Both the position numbers and the translations under genes were made by a program. Below are positions 53,109 through 64,000 of a stretch of 64,000 nt of DNA, one piece after another. Under the pieces are notes generated by a model. The model did no database searches. It had not been told where the DNA came from and saw nothing but the letters and a program-made list of their open reading frames with translations. Every line of letters begins with the position of its first letter. Positions within the stretch are counted from its first letter, which is position 1. Origin of the DNA: Ottelia alismoides (Eukaryota > Streptophyta > Magnoliopsida > Alismatales > Hydrocharitaceae); the NCBI GenBank assembly GCA_037367405.1, contig JAZKJV010005758.1, positions 248,001 to 312,000 of the forward strand. Reading direction: 5' to 3'.

Positions 53109-56100
53109 TGTGAACCCCCGGGATCCGGGTACCCGTTTACGACACAATTCGCGAAATTCCATTTATGACATCGCATTAAAAGCATAGTTTTTATGGGGAA
53201 ATTTTTTCGCAATGAATATATTTGCAAGTGACATTCGACATTCACATTCACAACCACAAGATAATAAAGATAAATGTCACCAAGAATTTATTTCATTAAC
53301 TTTCATATATTTTCAACCTGTACAATGTCTGAAAGTACATACAGTATATCCCAAAATCTGACTGAAGAGAAAAGAAGCATATAACATTAACAACCGAACA
53401 AAAACTGAGACAAAAAGAATAACATACCGTTTAGTATAGACCTTGTCTTCTGGAACCTTGTATAGCTACTGAACAATAAACTCCTTTCCTGCCATGCGTG
53501 CAAGGAAGAAAAGGAGTCACAAACGTGAATACAAACCCGTAGTTTAAAATAAATAACAAGTAATTTAATGTGCAAAAGAGAGCAAGTAGAAGGGTGGAAT
53601 AAGCACTATTTACATCTACTTGCGTAAGTAAAAATGGTTTTCAACTGTTTGGTACTAGGTTCATTTGTTCTCCCCTTTTTCCCATTCATCCCATATATAT
53701 ATAAAGTTTAGATGACAAACCGAACATATAATGATTTCCTGTGTTTTAAGATCATGATTTTTGGGTCTTGGAGATCATGTTGCGGAACTTGATGGCTACT
53801 TTCTTGTCATTGAGATCATGTCATGGTTTTCGATAATGGACTGATATGATGATGATGAATTTGATCCTTAATTCTATTTACTCCTTCTAAGTTAGTGGAT
53901 AGTTCGTGGTCTTGGTCTGTGTGTAGCCTCACACTATGACTCTAAGGTATTAAACTACCTTAGGGTTGGGGGGCCTCCGTAGGCATGCGGTGTTGTGTAA
54001 TGCATCCTAACTAAGTTCCCAACACGTCCACTAACTTATAGGGATTTCGAATCAGATTAAAGTCACATCCAATCAACTCAATTTTAATTGTAATTTCCTC
54101 CAAACCTTCACTCTAACTCTCTCAGATGCAACTCTTGATGATTTAGATGTAGATATAGATGTAGATATGGATGTTCTGGATGTAGAATCGCCAAGTCTGT
54201 TTGGCGAAGGTAAACTCAAGCGGTGAAGAAGCCTACAAATGGCTCTTCCGTCTCGCCCTCTAATTGGAAGGACGGTCCAATAGAGGGATAGGTCTACTCC
54301 CCAACTACGCCACTGAGACGGGTGAGAGGGACTTCCCGGGAAGTCGCTCTAGAAAAACAGCCCGACCGGTAACGGGCAACCGAGCTCGTACGTAAAACTG
54401 AAAACCAAGGATCCCCCGCCTGGGTATCCTAAAACAGGGTCAGCGGAATGGTCTAAAATCAGGATCCCAACGAGGCGTAAAAACACTGCGAGCTCGCGTA
54501 AAAACCGTGTAAAAGACTGGGATCCTAGACCCGCGCACTTGGCGGCTGCTGCCCAATCTGGGCTTCCTATCTTCCACCCAGTTGAGAGTCACCGCGCTCT
54601 CGCACGGTCAGGTGTAAAGGTCACCATGACCGGCATCATAAATTTATAATTCATTTCTGGATCACGATCATCATCACTTACCAATTCATCTCCTTCTCAA
54701 TTCTTTATGTAGTTAATCATACAGATCTAGATCTCTTGGTCACCTAACTTATTGATGGTTACTTATAGATAGCAGAGCATACCTAAGGAATGAATTCATG
54801 AGATGATCTAACATTATGGTCATAGGATATTATGATGAAGTAATCATATCTAAGATATAGTTGTTTTTATAAAAGCTTCATATATATTAACTAAGTTATG
54901 ATCAAAGTTTTATCTATTTGGGAGATAAAGAATTTATGAAGCATAGGAAAAATATATTTGATTTCATGGTGTTTTAGGTCACAAAAGTATATATTATTCT
55001 TAATATCAGTAGTGAAATTCTCCGCAGTTTACCATGTTTGTAAAATATTTGATTTTCCAGACTCTATAATTAAAATTTCCAAAAATCTTTTCAATATTTA
55101 TACAATATTTCAATTTCTATAATCATATTTCTTGGAAATCTATACTGTACAATAGTTTTAAAGTTTCCCAGATCTGTAAATAATTTATCAAAAGTCTACA
55201 TGGTATTTATAAGTTCCCAAATTTTAAAATTAGTTTCTCAAAACTCTATACAGTACTTGTATATTATCTGAATTTTCCAGCACATGTATTTATTTTCTCA
55301 AAAATCCAGACAGTACACACATAACTTTGAAATTTCCAATATCTGAAATAAATTTCTAAAAGTCTATACAGTTCTTGTTATAATATTTAAATTTCTAGAA
55401 ACTAGAATCCATTTCTAAAAATCTATACCGTACTTATTATAACACTTGAATCTTCCTACTTGTTATAACACTTGAATCTTCCTGTAAACAATTTCTTAAA
55501 AATACAGTATTTGTTATAAACATTTAGATTTCCATAATCTGTATTAAAATCTGCAATTGAAATTTCATTTCCAGGATTTTAAGAATGACAACAATTGCAT
55601 GAAAAATAATTCAAGCAACTAAATTTTAGAATTCCACATAATTAATTTCTGTAGTTGTTGAAGTCAACCCCAAGAGTATCTAATAAAAGTTAAAACTCCT
55701 CTTAAAACTAATGGAGAAATCCGTTTGGTTTCTCTAAACATGAGCACTAGTTTATTTTACATTACCAAGACACCCATATCAGATCTATTATTTACTCAAT
55801 TTGTCAGGTCTTAGATGCTAATTCGATTGGGTATATTTACAGCAGCCTTGATTTCAATACTGGGCAGGAGTACTCAAAAGAAACCCTAATTAAGAGATCA
55901 AGGGTGTATGGTTCAGCATGCATGACATCAAGAGAGTATGGATGGGGATGTACATGTCATGCTAATGATGCTTCTGATAGTAAGAATATACACATGGATT
56001 ATAGACTTAATTTCTAGAAATGTTGGCAACTGCACAAATAACCTTAATGAAACTTAACATTATACAAAAATCATGATTTTTAGAGTTCCAAGCATGCTAA

Positions 56101-57644
56101 TTTTCATGAAATATTAATAACTGATCATTTCATGAAACTTACACAGTGCATAATAAGGATTTTAGATTTGATAGATATGATTCAAAGTTTAATCAGAGTT
56201 TTTAGATTAGATTTCAGAATTCGAAGTTCTCCAAAAACCACATTTTGTGCAAGATCAAAACTCTACAGCACATGCATGCAAACTCTTATCAATTTCTACA
56301 ATTAAATTTGGGTTTTATGATGTAAACAACACAATAAACAGTAATTATATGGTCTAATGATACATGTTAGGCAGCAAGAAGAAGGAGAATAGGATTGTAC
56401 ATATAATTAAGGGAAATACACATGCATGGCAGCAAAGAGATGGGCTAGGGATTGTACCTAATTAGATCTTACTTCTTGCATGCAATTGCTTGTATAGCTG
56501 CTGGTCAGTAACAGTGATGGCTGAAAACAAAATTTCCAGCAAGAGGTGAATAGCAGTCAAAATGGGGGAAAACAACAGGAGCTCCTAAAATCTTGGTGAT
56601 GCATGTAAGGTAGGCAACAAAGCCACTTTCAGAGCTGCTGGATAGAGATTCCAGCAGCAGATTTCCGTAGATATGGAGTAGAAATAGGCCCTTTTGGTAG
56701 AGAAAACTAGGGTTTCCAACTTACAGCATCTAATGGTTGTTTATGGCTTTAATTGCAGCAGGATAGTTGCTGGAATTTCACCAAGGAGCTGCTCCAAGGG
56801 CCTTCAGATTGCTAGAAGCAAGAGGTAAGCAGGGTCTGCACTGTAGCAGAGGCAATTCTGGAGAAAATTGAAAGAATAGCTCCTTCTTGGTACAAGGAGT
56901 GCTGCTTCTTCACGGTGGAGACTTGGGATAGAATTAGGGGAAACTAGAGAAGCTTATGGGTTATTTATAAGAAAAGAGTTGTGTTGGAAATGACAAGTGG
57001 AAACATAAAAAGAAACAAGTGGAGATGTATTATAAAGCCAACTGTCTGCAATGTGCTGTAGGAGATAAAAGTTTTAACTAAAAATTTCATTTTTTTATAT
57101 ACAACAGTAGGCAGTGGCAGTAGACAGTAGTCGGCTACTACTGTTTATTTAAAAAAAATTATATATATATTTTTTACAAACTTAAAATGAGCCGTGCGTG
57201 CACCTCGGGTCTCGGATTTTGACGCGCAATATCTCGTTTTGACCGTCTCGGAACGACGATCAATATGAGTACCATATTGATATACTTTCGGTTGGGTTTT
57301 GAACCCCCGAAATTTTTGGATACGGATTTTGTTTAAGGTTAAATTTTACGATTTAGAAATATCAAACGACCTCCGATTGACGAACGGTCAATTCCGTTGG
57401 TCTTGTATCGTCGAATCGGATCTAATGACGGTCTCGGTCCGTTTTGCGGTTTCCGAATTTGCGTCGCGGCTTTTCACGGCGCGCGTTACGGTGTGACCGA
57501 TTTTCGGTCGATTTCGCCCGAACGACTTTTGATTCATAATCAATTGGTCGTTTTAGGTTGTTTAGTATTGACCGACAACGTTTTTGGGTTCATTAGACCC
57601 AAAATCGGACGAGTTCGGGTTTACGCAAATTCCCGGATGTTACA
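53109..57644 (-). repeat. 3' LTR of chromovirus B (4536 bp)
   Basis: On the minus strand starts TGTAACATCCGGGAATTTGC (57644) and ends CCCGGGGGTTCACA (53109). The first about 450 bp and the GC-rich core (54188-54630) match A; most of the middle is unrelated, including the probable promoter region (TTATAAATAACCC, near 56964-56976). At 55432-55490 a CTTGTTATAACACTTGAATC phrase is tandemly duplicated. Confidence 0.93.
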
Positions 57645-57827
57645 ATTATAAAAACCTCAAAGGGAGTCTCGTCCTCGAGACTCGAGTCAAGGTTAATAGG
57701 TATCTTGTTTGGATTTAATATGGTCATAAAAACCTCAAAGGGTTTTGAACCCATAAAAACCTCAAAGAGAAAACAAGCCATATATTAATAATGTATCTAA
57801 TTACAAAAGCTTGTTTTGATGATTACA

Positions 57828-58244
57828 TCAGAATAGCTGCGGGTATCGTGCCCACGTGTCGGCTTCAGTCTCCCATGTCACTTCCTTGATGCCGTGTCGG
57901 TGCCACAAAACCTTGACCAATGAAATTTCTTTGCTGCGAAGCTTCTTCACGGCACGGTCAAGTATCTGGACAGGCTTCTCCTCATAAGTCAGATCCGGCT
58001 CTACATCAAGATTCTCATAACTGATGATGTGCCGAGGGTCGTGCACATATTTTCTCAAGTTGGATACATGGAAGACGTCGTGAATAGCTGATAGATGTGG
58101 AGGAAGGGCTACTCGATAAGCAACCTTCCCCACTCGAGCAAGAATCTCGAACGGTCCAACATATCGTGGCGCCAACTTGCCACAAACACCGAATCTCTGC
58201 ACTCCCTTCATGGGAGATACTCGCAAAAATACCCAATCTCCAAC
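57828..58244 (-). CDS. Chromovirus B pol exon 2: integrase tail and chromodomain
   Basis: The reading frame is intact across 138 codons: VGDWVFLRVSPMKGVQRF, GPFEILARVGKVAYRVALP, VFHVSNLRKYVHDPRHI, then the chromodomain (EKPVQILDRAVKKLRS, LVKVLWHRHG, VTWETEADTWARYPQLF). It starts right after the acceptor-like TTATAG. Compared with A, differences are few and mostly conservative. That is notable given the breaks elsewhere in B. Confidence 0.85.
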   Translation of the reverse strand, partial: VGDWVFLRVSPMKGVQRFGVCGKLAPRYVGPFEILARVGKVAYRVALPPHLSAIHDVFHVSNLRKYVHDPRHIISYENLDVEPDLTYEEKPVQILDRAVKKLRSKEISLVKVLWHRHGIKEVTWETEADTWARYPQLF

Positions 58245-58334
58245 CTATAATTTTTAGGAATGTCATTAGTATGAGATTAAATTGAACCCATATATATCAT
58301 AATTGAGTGGATGAGGAGAAAATAATTAGATTAC
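58245..58334 (-). other. Spliceosomal-type intron between integrase and chromodomain, chromovirus B
   Basis: 90 bp on the minus strand, starting GTAATCTAATTATTTTC and ending AAAAATTATAG, phase 0. It contains TACTAATGAC, a good branch-site candidate, 15-25 bp before the acceptor. Its ends match A's intron, its middle does not, and the exons on both sides are nearly identical to A. Retention gives the same Val-Ile-stop. Confidence 0.8.
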
Positions 58335-61324
58335 CTGAAACTCTAAGTCTCTCCTTCGACGATCTGCATAACTCTTCTGGCGACTCTGTGCCGTCAGAAG
58401 CCTCCGTCTCACAAGATCAACAGCTCTCGAAGTCTCCTCCAGGAGATCTACGGAATAGAGAGAATGATCACCTACCTCACGCCAACTGAGAGGTGTGAGG
58501 CATCTTCGCCCGTATAGGGCTTCGAATGGGGCCATGCCAACACTGGAGTGATAGCTGTTGTTGTACGTGAATTCCACCAAAGGCAAATGGTCCTTCCATG
58601 ACCCTTTCCACTCCAAAGTGCATGCGCGAAGTAGATCCTCAAGCGTCTGAATGGTGCGCTCACTCTGACCGTCAGTCTGTGGATGATATGCAGAACTCAT
58701 CTTCAGCTCTGTCTGTAGTGCTGACATGAACTGATGCTAATAATGAGATGTAAATCTCGAATCCCTATCAGACACCACTTCTCGTGGTATACCATGCAGC
58801 CTGATAATGTTCTGCACATAGAGCTTGGCCAACCTGGATAGAGTGTAAGTCGTGTTGACAGGTATGAAATGAGCTGACTTGGTCAACCTATCAACAACGA
58901 CCCATGTGGAATCATGGCCACCTGGTGTCTTCGGCAGACCTGTGACGAAATCCATAGAAATGCTCTCCCACTTCCCCTCGGGAATGGGGAGAGACTGCAG
59001 TAATCCTGGTGGTCTCCTGTGTTCAACCTTGACCATCTGACAGGTCATGCATCTGCTAACATGTAGCGCCACATCGCGCTTCATTCCATCCCACCAGAAA
59101 TGTCGACGCAGATCACGGTACATCTTCGTACTACCTGGATGGATAGATAACCGTGAACTGTGTGCCTCATCGAGAATGTCTCTACGAAGCTGTTCATCAT
59201 TGGGTACAACGACCGTCCTGCCTTCCATAAAATAGACTCTATCACAACAAAGTCGTCAAATTCGTCATTGACGGCGCGCATGTATCTATCTCGGATCCAA
59301 GGATCTGTCTTCTGTCCATCTACAATACGATCCCAAAGACTGCTGTATCGTGGAGGCATGACGGTAGAAATGGATGCGCTCTCTTGAGGATGCCAATCGC
59401 TCAAAGCTGCAAGCGTATCCCACGTGTATAGCCAGTTCGCTGTACCTTCTACATGCGCTCTCTTGCTAAGTGCATCAGCCACCACATTTCCCTTACCGAG
59501 ATGGTAAGAGATCGTGCAATCATAATCCTTCAGCAGCTCGAGCCATCTGCGATGCCTCATGTTCAGCTCCTTTTGATCAAAGATGTACTTCAGACTCTTG
59601 TGGTCTGTAAAGATCTCAAAATTCACCCCATATAGGTAGTGGCGCCAGATCTTCAATGCGAAGGCAATTGCCGCCAACTCCAAGTCATGTGTGGGGTAGT
59701 TCCGCTCGTGCGGCCTCAACTGTCGTGATGCGTAAGCAATCACCTGTCCTCTCTGCATCAACACTGCTCCCAGACCTTCCCAGATGCATCTGTGTAGACT
59801 GCATAGTCCTGAGTGCCCGAAGGAAGAGCAAGAATAGGTGCTGTAGTCAATCTCTCCTTCAGTGTCTGGAAGGCCTACTCACATGAATCGTCCCAAATAA
59901 ATGTGACTCCCTTCTGCGTCAGTCGTGTCAGAGGACGAACAATGCGTGAAAATCCGCTGACAAAGCGTCTGTAATAGCCCACTAATCCGAGGAAGCTCCG
60001 AATCTGTGTAACTGTCTTGGGCTGCTCCCAAGACATAACTGCATCTATTTTCGCTGGATCAACTGCAATGCCTGCTCCAGAAATGATATGCCCGAGAAAT
60101 GAGACCTGGGATAACCAGAACTCACACTTGCTCAACTTGGCATATAGCTTGTGCTCCCGCAATGTATCTAAGACAATCTGTAGTCATTCACATGATCCCA
60201 TTCATTCCGTGAGTAAATGAGCACATCATCGATGAACACCACTACAAACTTGTCCAAGTATGGACGGAAGATCCGGTTCATCATATCCATGAAAGCCGCA
60301 GGTGCATTGGTGAGCCCAAACGGCATCACCACAAACTCGTAGTGTCCATAGCGAGTCCTGAAGGCTGTATTCGGAATATCCGACTCGCGAATCCTCAGCT
60401 GATAGTAGCCTGAGCGAAGATCGATCTTCGAGAAAACTGAAGATCCCTGGAGCTGGTCAAACAAATCATCGATACATGGCAAGGGATAACGGTTGTTCAC
60501 CGTTCTTTTGTTCAGTTGTCTGTAATCGATGCATAACCTCATGGATCCATCCTTCTTCTTGACAAATAGAACCGGAGCACCCCAAGGTGAAGTGCTCGGC
60601 CTCACGAATCCCAAATCAAGTAACTCCTGCAACTATACTTTCAACTCCCTCAACTCGGCTGGTGCCATGCGATATGGTGCCATAGAGATCGGCTGTGTAT
60701 CTGGCAGCAATGTGATCTCGAACTCGATCTCTCTCTCTCAGGAGGTAATCCTGGTAGCTCATCAGGAAACACGTCAGGGTATTCTGTACTACTCGGATGT
60801 TAGTGTCATCGGCTCCTGATCAGATACCTCCCGAACAAAAGCAAGATATGAATCGCAACCGTGGTCAACAAGTCGCTGGGCTTGCAACACTGAAATTTAC
60901 TCCATGGTGGAGTCATGTAAAGTACCCTCAAAAAGTAAACTCGGGTAGATCAGGAATCCTGAAGACAATTTTCTTCCTAAAGCAATCAACCAGTGCATGA
61001 TGAGCGGATAACCAACCCATACCCAAAATCAAGTCGAACTTATCAAGCTGTAGAAGTAGACAGTCTGCGATCATCTCGTGACCGCTAATCAGTACGGGCA
61101 AGTGCCTGACTATTAGGAAAATGATAAACAATTGGCCATCTGGTCCTCGGGTGTGATATGGGGAAGAAAGAGTCAGAGACTCTACCTAAAGAAGGTAGTA
61201 GCCTCGAAGTAAAAAAAAATGTGTCGCACCAGAATCAAATAAAACATGAAAAGGTCGATAAGAGTAGTCAGTATGTGTGCTAGTTGGTTAGTCATCTCCT
61301 GGTCTGGTCGGGATGACATGGCTC
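58335..61324 (-). pseudogene. Chromovirus B gag remnant, protease, RT, RNase H, integrase (broken)
   Basis: The minus strand opens at 61324 with a gag start like that of A (MSSRPDQEMTNQLAHIL) but after about 23 codons jumps, out of frame, to the protease (equivalent of A residue 486; DSGATH at about 61232-61215). The sequence then follows [20 protein letters not shown] with FIDD (about 60228-60239), RNase H ([11 protein letters not shown]), integrase finger ([11 protein letters not shown]), and core through RRRRDLEFQ. Breaks include TAG at 60635-60633 and 59877-59875 (CAG in A), TAG in place of Trp near 58738, and 1-nt shifts near 60180 and 59218. Cannot make a full polyprotein. Confidence 0.9.
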
Positions 61325-61559
61325 TGCATGAGAATCATTTTTAGTCATAGAAGTACCATTAAAGATACTTATCATAAATGCCTTTTCTCTTCTTGGGATA
61401 TAATATGAAAATTAATGAAATCTGTGGCATTTGTGGTGGTTGCATATGAATGTCATATTTCCCTTCTCGAACTCACGACAAGTTGGAAGACTGTCACTAT
61501 CCGAGAACTTAATGCGATCGGAATTGTAATACTGCGAGTGTGCGTATCGGGGTACCACT

Positions 61560-61571
61560 GCTCTGATACCA
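61560..61571 (-). promoter_or_regulatory. Primer binding site of chromovirus B (tRNA-iMet)
   Basis: Minus-strand TGGTATCAGAGC, 4 bp inside the 5' LTR border, as in element A. Confidence 0.9.
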
Positions 61572-61575
61572 AAAA

Positions 61576-61764
61576 TGTGAACCCCCGGGATCCGGGTACC
61601 CGTTTACGACACAATTCGCGAAATTCCATTTATGACATCGTATTAAAAGCATAGTTTTCATTGCGAAAAAATTTCCCCATAAAAACTATGCTTTTAGTGC
61701 GATGTCATAAATGGAATTTCGCGAATTGTGTCGTAAACGGGTACCCGGATCCCAGGGGTTCACA
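61576..61764. repeat. Near-perfect palindrome of the LTR terminus
   Basis: Arms 61576-61658 and 61682-61764 (83 bp each, three mismatches by eye) flank a 23-base spacer (CATTGCGAAAAAATTTCCCC plus a few bases). The spacer is itself the complement of LTR sequence just inside the terminus, so the right arm is a longer inverted copy of about 106 bases. Confidence 0.9.
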
Positions 61765-64000
61765 TTTTTTTCTCAAAAATCCAGACAGTACACACATAAC
61801 TTTGAAATTTCCAATATCTGAAATAAATTTCTAAAAGTCTATACAGTTCTTGTTATAATATTTAAATTTCTAGAAACTAGAATCCATTTCTAAAAATCTA
61901 TACCGTACTTATTATAACACTTGAATCTTCCTACTTGTTATAACACTTGAATCTTCCTGTAAACAATTTCTTAAAAATACAGTATTTGTTATAAACATTT
62001 AGATTTCCATAATCTGTATTAAAATTTGCAATTGAAATTTCATTTCCAGGATTTTAAGAATGACAACAATTGCATGAAAAATAATTCAAGCAACTAAATT
62101 TTAGAATTCCACATAATTAATTTCTATAGTTGTTGAAGTCAACCCCAAGAGTATCTAATAAAAGTTAAAACTCCTCTTAAAACTAATGGAGAAATCCGTT
62201 TGGTTTCTCTAAACATGAGCACTAGTTTATTTTACATTAGCAAGACACCCATATCAGATCTATTATTTACTCAATTTGTCAGGTCTTAGATGCTAATTCG
62301 ATTGGGTATATTTACAGCAGCCTTGATTTCAATACTGGGCAGGAGTACTCAAAAGAAACCCTAATTAAGAGATCAAGGGTGTATGGTTCAGCATGCATGA
62401 CATCAAGAGAGTATGGATGGGGATGTACATGTCATGCTAATGATGCTTCTGATAGTAAGAATATACACATGGATTATAGACTTAATTTCTAGAAATGTTG
62501 GCAACTGCACAGATAACCTTAATGAAACTTAACATTATACAAAAATCATGATTTTTAGAGTACCAGGCATGCTAATTTTCATGAAATATTAATAACTGAT
62601 CATTTAATGAAACTTACACAGTGCATAATAAGGATTTTAGATTTGATAGATATGATTCAAAGTTTAATCAGAGTTTTTAGATTAGATTTCAGAATTCGAA
62701 GTTCTCCAAAAACCACATTTTGTGCAAGATCAAAACTCTACAGCACATGCATGCAAACTCTTATCAATTTCTACAATTAAATTTGGGTTTTATGATGTAA
62801 ACAACACAATAAACAGTAATTATATGGTCTAATGATACATGTTAGGCAACAAGAAGAAGGAGAATAGGATTGTACATATAATTAAGGGAAATACACATGC
62901 ATGGCAGCAAAGAGATGGGCTAGGGATTGTACCTAATTAGATCTTAATTCTTGCATGCAATTGCTTGTATAGCTGCTGGTCAGTAACAATGATGGCTGAA
63001 AACAAAATTTCCAGCAAGAGGTGAATAGCAGTCAAAATGGGGGAAAACAACAGGAGCTCCTAAAATCTTGGTGATGCATGTAAGGTAGGCAACAAAGCCA
63101 CTTTCAGAGCTGCTGGATAGAGATTCCAGCAGCAGATTTCCATAGATATGGAGTAGAAATAGACCCTTTTGGTAGAGAAAACTAGGGTTTCCAACTTACA
63201 GCATCTAATGGTTGTTTATGGCTTTAATTGCAGCAGGATAGTTGCTGGAATTTCACCAAGGAGCTGCTCCAAGGGCCTTCAGATTGCTAGAAGCAAGAGG
63301 TAAGCAGGGTCTGCACTGTAGCAGAGGCAATTCTGGAGAAAATTGAAAGAATAGCTCCTTCTTGGTACAAGGAGTGCTGGTTCTTCACGGTGGAGACTTG
63401 GGATAGAATTAGGGGAAACTAGAGAAGCTTATGGGTTATTTATAAGAAAAGAGTTGTGTTGGAAATGACAAGTGGAAACATAAAAAGAAACAAGTGGAGA
63501 TGTATTATAAAGCCAACTGTCTGCAGTGTGCTGTAGGAGATAAAAGTTTTAACTAAAAATTTCATTTTTTTATATACAACAGTAGGCAGTGGCAGTAGAC
63601 AGTAGTCGGCTACTACTGTTTATTTAAAAAAAATTATATATATATATATATTTTACAAACTTAAAATGAGCCGTGCGTGCACCTCGGGTCTCGGATTTTG
63701 ACGCGCAATATCTCGTTTTGACCGTCTCGGAACGACGATCAATATGAGTACCATATTGATATACTTTCGGTTGGGTTTTGAACCCCCGAAATTTTTGGAT
63801 ACGGATTTTGTTTAAGGTTAAATTTTACGATTTAGAAATATCAAACGACCTCCGATTGACGAACGGTCAATTCCGTTGGTCTTGTATCGTCGAATCGGAT
63901 CTAATGACGGTCTCGGTCCGTTTTGCGGTTTCCGAATTTGCGTCGCGGCTTTTCACGGCGCGCGTTACGGTGTGACCGATTTTCAGTCGATTTCGCCCGA
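61576..64000 (-). repeat. 5' LTR of chromovirus B, rearranged, cut by window end
   Basis: The first 83 bases are the normal LTR terminus. They are followed by an inverted copy of the same terminus (to 61764), after which the sequence jumps to the equivalent of about 55290 in the 3' LTR and follows it to the window end (equivalent of about 57522). About 2.1 kb present in the 3' LTR, including the GC-rich core, is missing. Confidence 0.9.

Larger units (their letters stand above)
53109..64000 (-). mobile_element. Chromovirus B, Tekay/Del-type, gag-deleted, runs off window
   Basis: Minus-strand relative of element A: 3' LTR 53109-57644, interior 57645-61575 (3931 bp against 5322 bp in A), primer site 61560-61571, 5' LTR from 61576 to beyond 64000. 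From the alignment about 120 bp of the 5' LTR should lie outside the window. The pol region is clearly homologous to A throughout but carries several stops and frameshifts, and almost all of gag is gone. In the 2.2 kb they share, the LTRs differ at about 15 sites by eye, so the insertion is recent. The left flank GTATG (53104-53108) is the expected target duplication. Confidence 0.92.

Noticed and set aside
61576..61764. Palindrome read as two separate LTR ends from two elements meeting head to head
   Set aside because: The sequence beyond the right arm continues B's own LTR interior, so a rearrangement inside one LTR explains it with fewer events; a second element would need its own interior or flank.
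1..64000. CRISPR array, rRNA, tRNA genes or bacterial operons
   Set aside because: No regularly spaced identical repeats with unique spacers and no tRNA or rRNA signatures; all content is plant transposon-like.

Overview
The window looks like intergenic DNA from a large, repeat-rich flowering-plant nuclear genome. Every long open reading frame belongs to a plant transposable element: Tekay/Del-type Ty3-gypsy chromoviruses, Ty1-copia elements with very short LTRs, L1-type and RTE-type LINEs, and hAT transposons with small non-autonomous relatives. I find no complete host gene, rRNA, tRNA or CRISPR array. One short segment (31087-31302) could be a host exon, but I cannot name it.

Layout, left to right. 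1-480: edge-truncated copia RT (minus). 1610-2046: 437-bp hAT MITE with 8-bp target duplication. 2643-5256: pieces of an RTE LINE (5' region and endonuclease) separated by a CATATGCG-rich segment and a minisatellite. 5263-6702: decayed chromovirus LTR. 6703-10304: decayed L1-type LINE (minus), split by a 1226-bp TRIM-like LTR element (7292-8517). 11137-27428: short-LTR copia element, itself split by chromovirus A (13839-26559), which has 3.7-kb LTRs and a CCTAT target duplication. 28643-30317: small hAT MITE split by an RTE LINE with a 21-bp target duplication. 31478-31655: SINE-like composite whose parts resemble the RTE LINE. 34041-39437: two more short-LTR copia relics, one apparently inside the other. 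39893-45662: near-intact L1-type LINE. 45735-46490: foldback-like inverted-repeat region. 47557-49729: decayed hAT transposase whose right end matches the MITE at 1610. 49730-50124: copia fragment. 50125-53108: chromovirus LTR (minus). 53109-64000: chromovirus B (minus), whose 5' LTR runs off the window.

How the parts work together. Chromovirus A encodes gag, protease, reverse transcriptase, RNase H and integrase in one frame, with one internal TAG. An 89-bp intron-like interruption follows, and then an exon ending in a chromodomain. Chromovirus B has a 90-bp interruption at exactly the same place, with the same GT..AG borders and phase but a diverged interior. This suggests that splicing decides whether integrase carries its chromodomain, and it is the most interesting signal here. 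Chromovirus B has lost nearly all of gag, and its 5' LTR carries a near-perfect palindrome built from the LTR terminus in place of about 2.1 kb. The LTR pairs of A and B differ at only about 20 and 15 sites by eye, so both inserted recently, whereas most other elements are old relics.

Limits: all alignments were made by eye. Family names rest on recognised motifs, not on searches.
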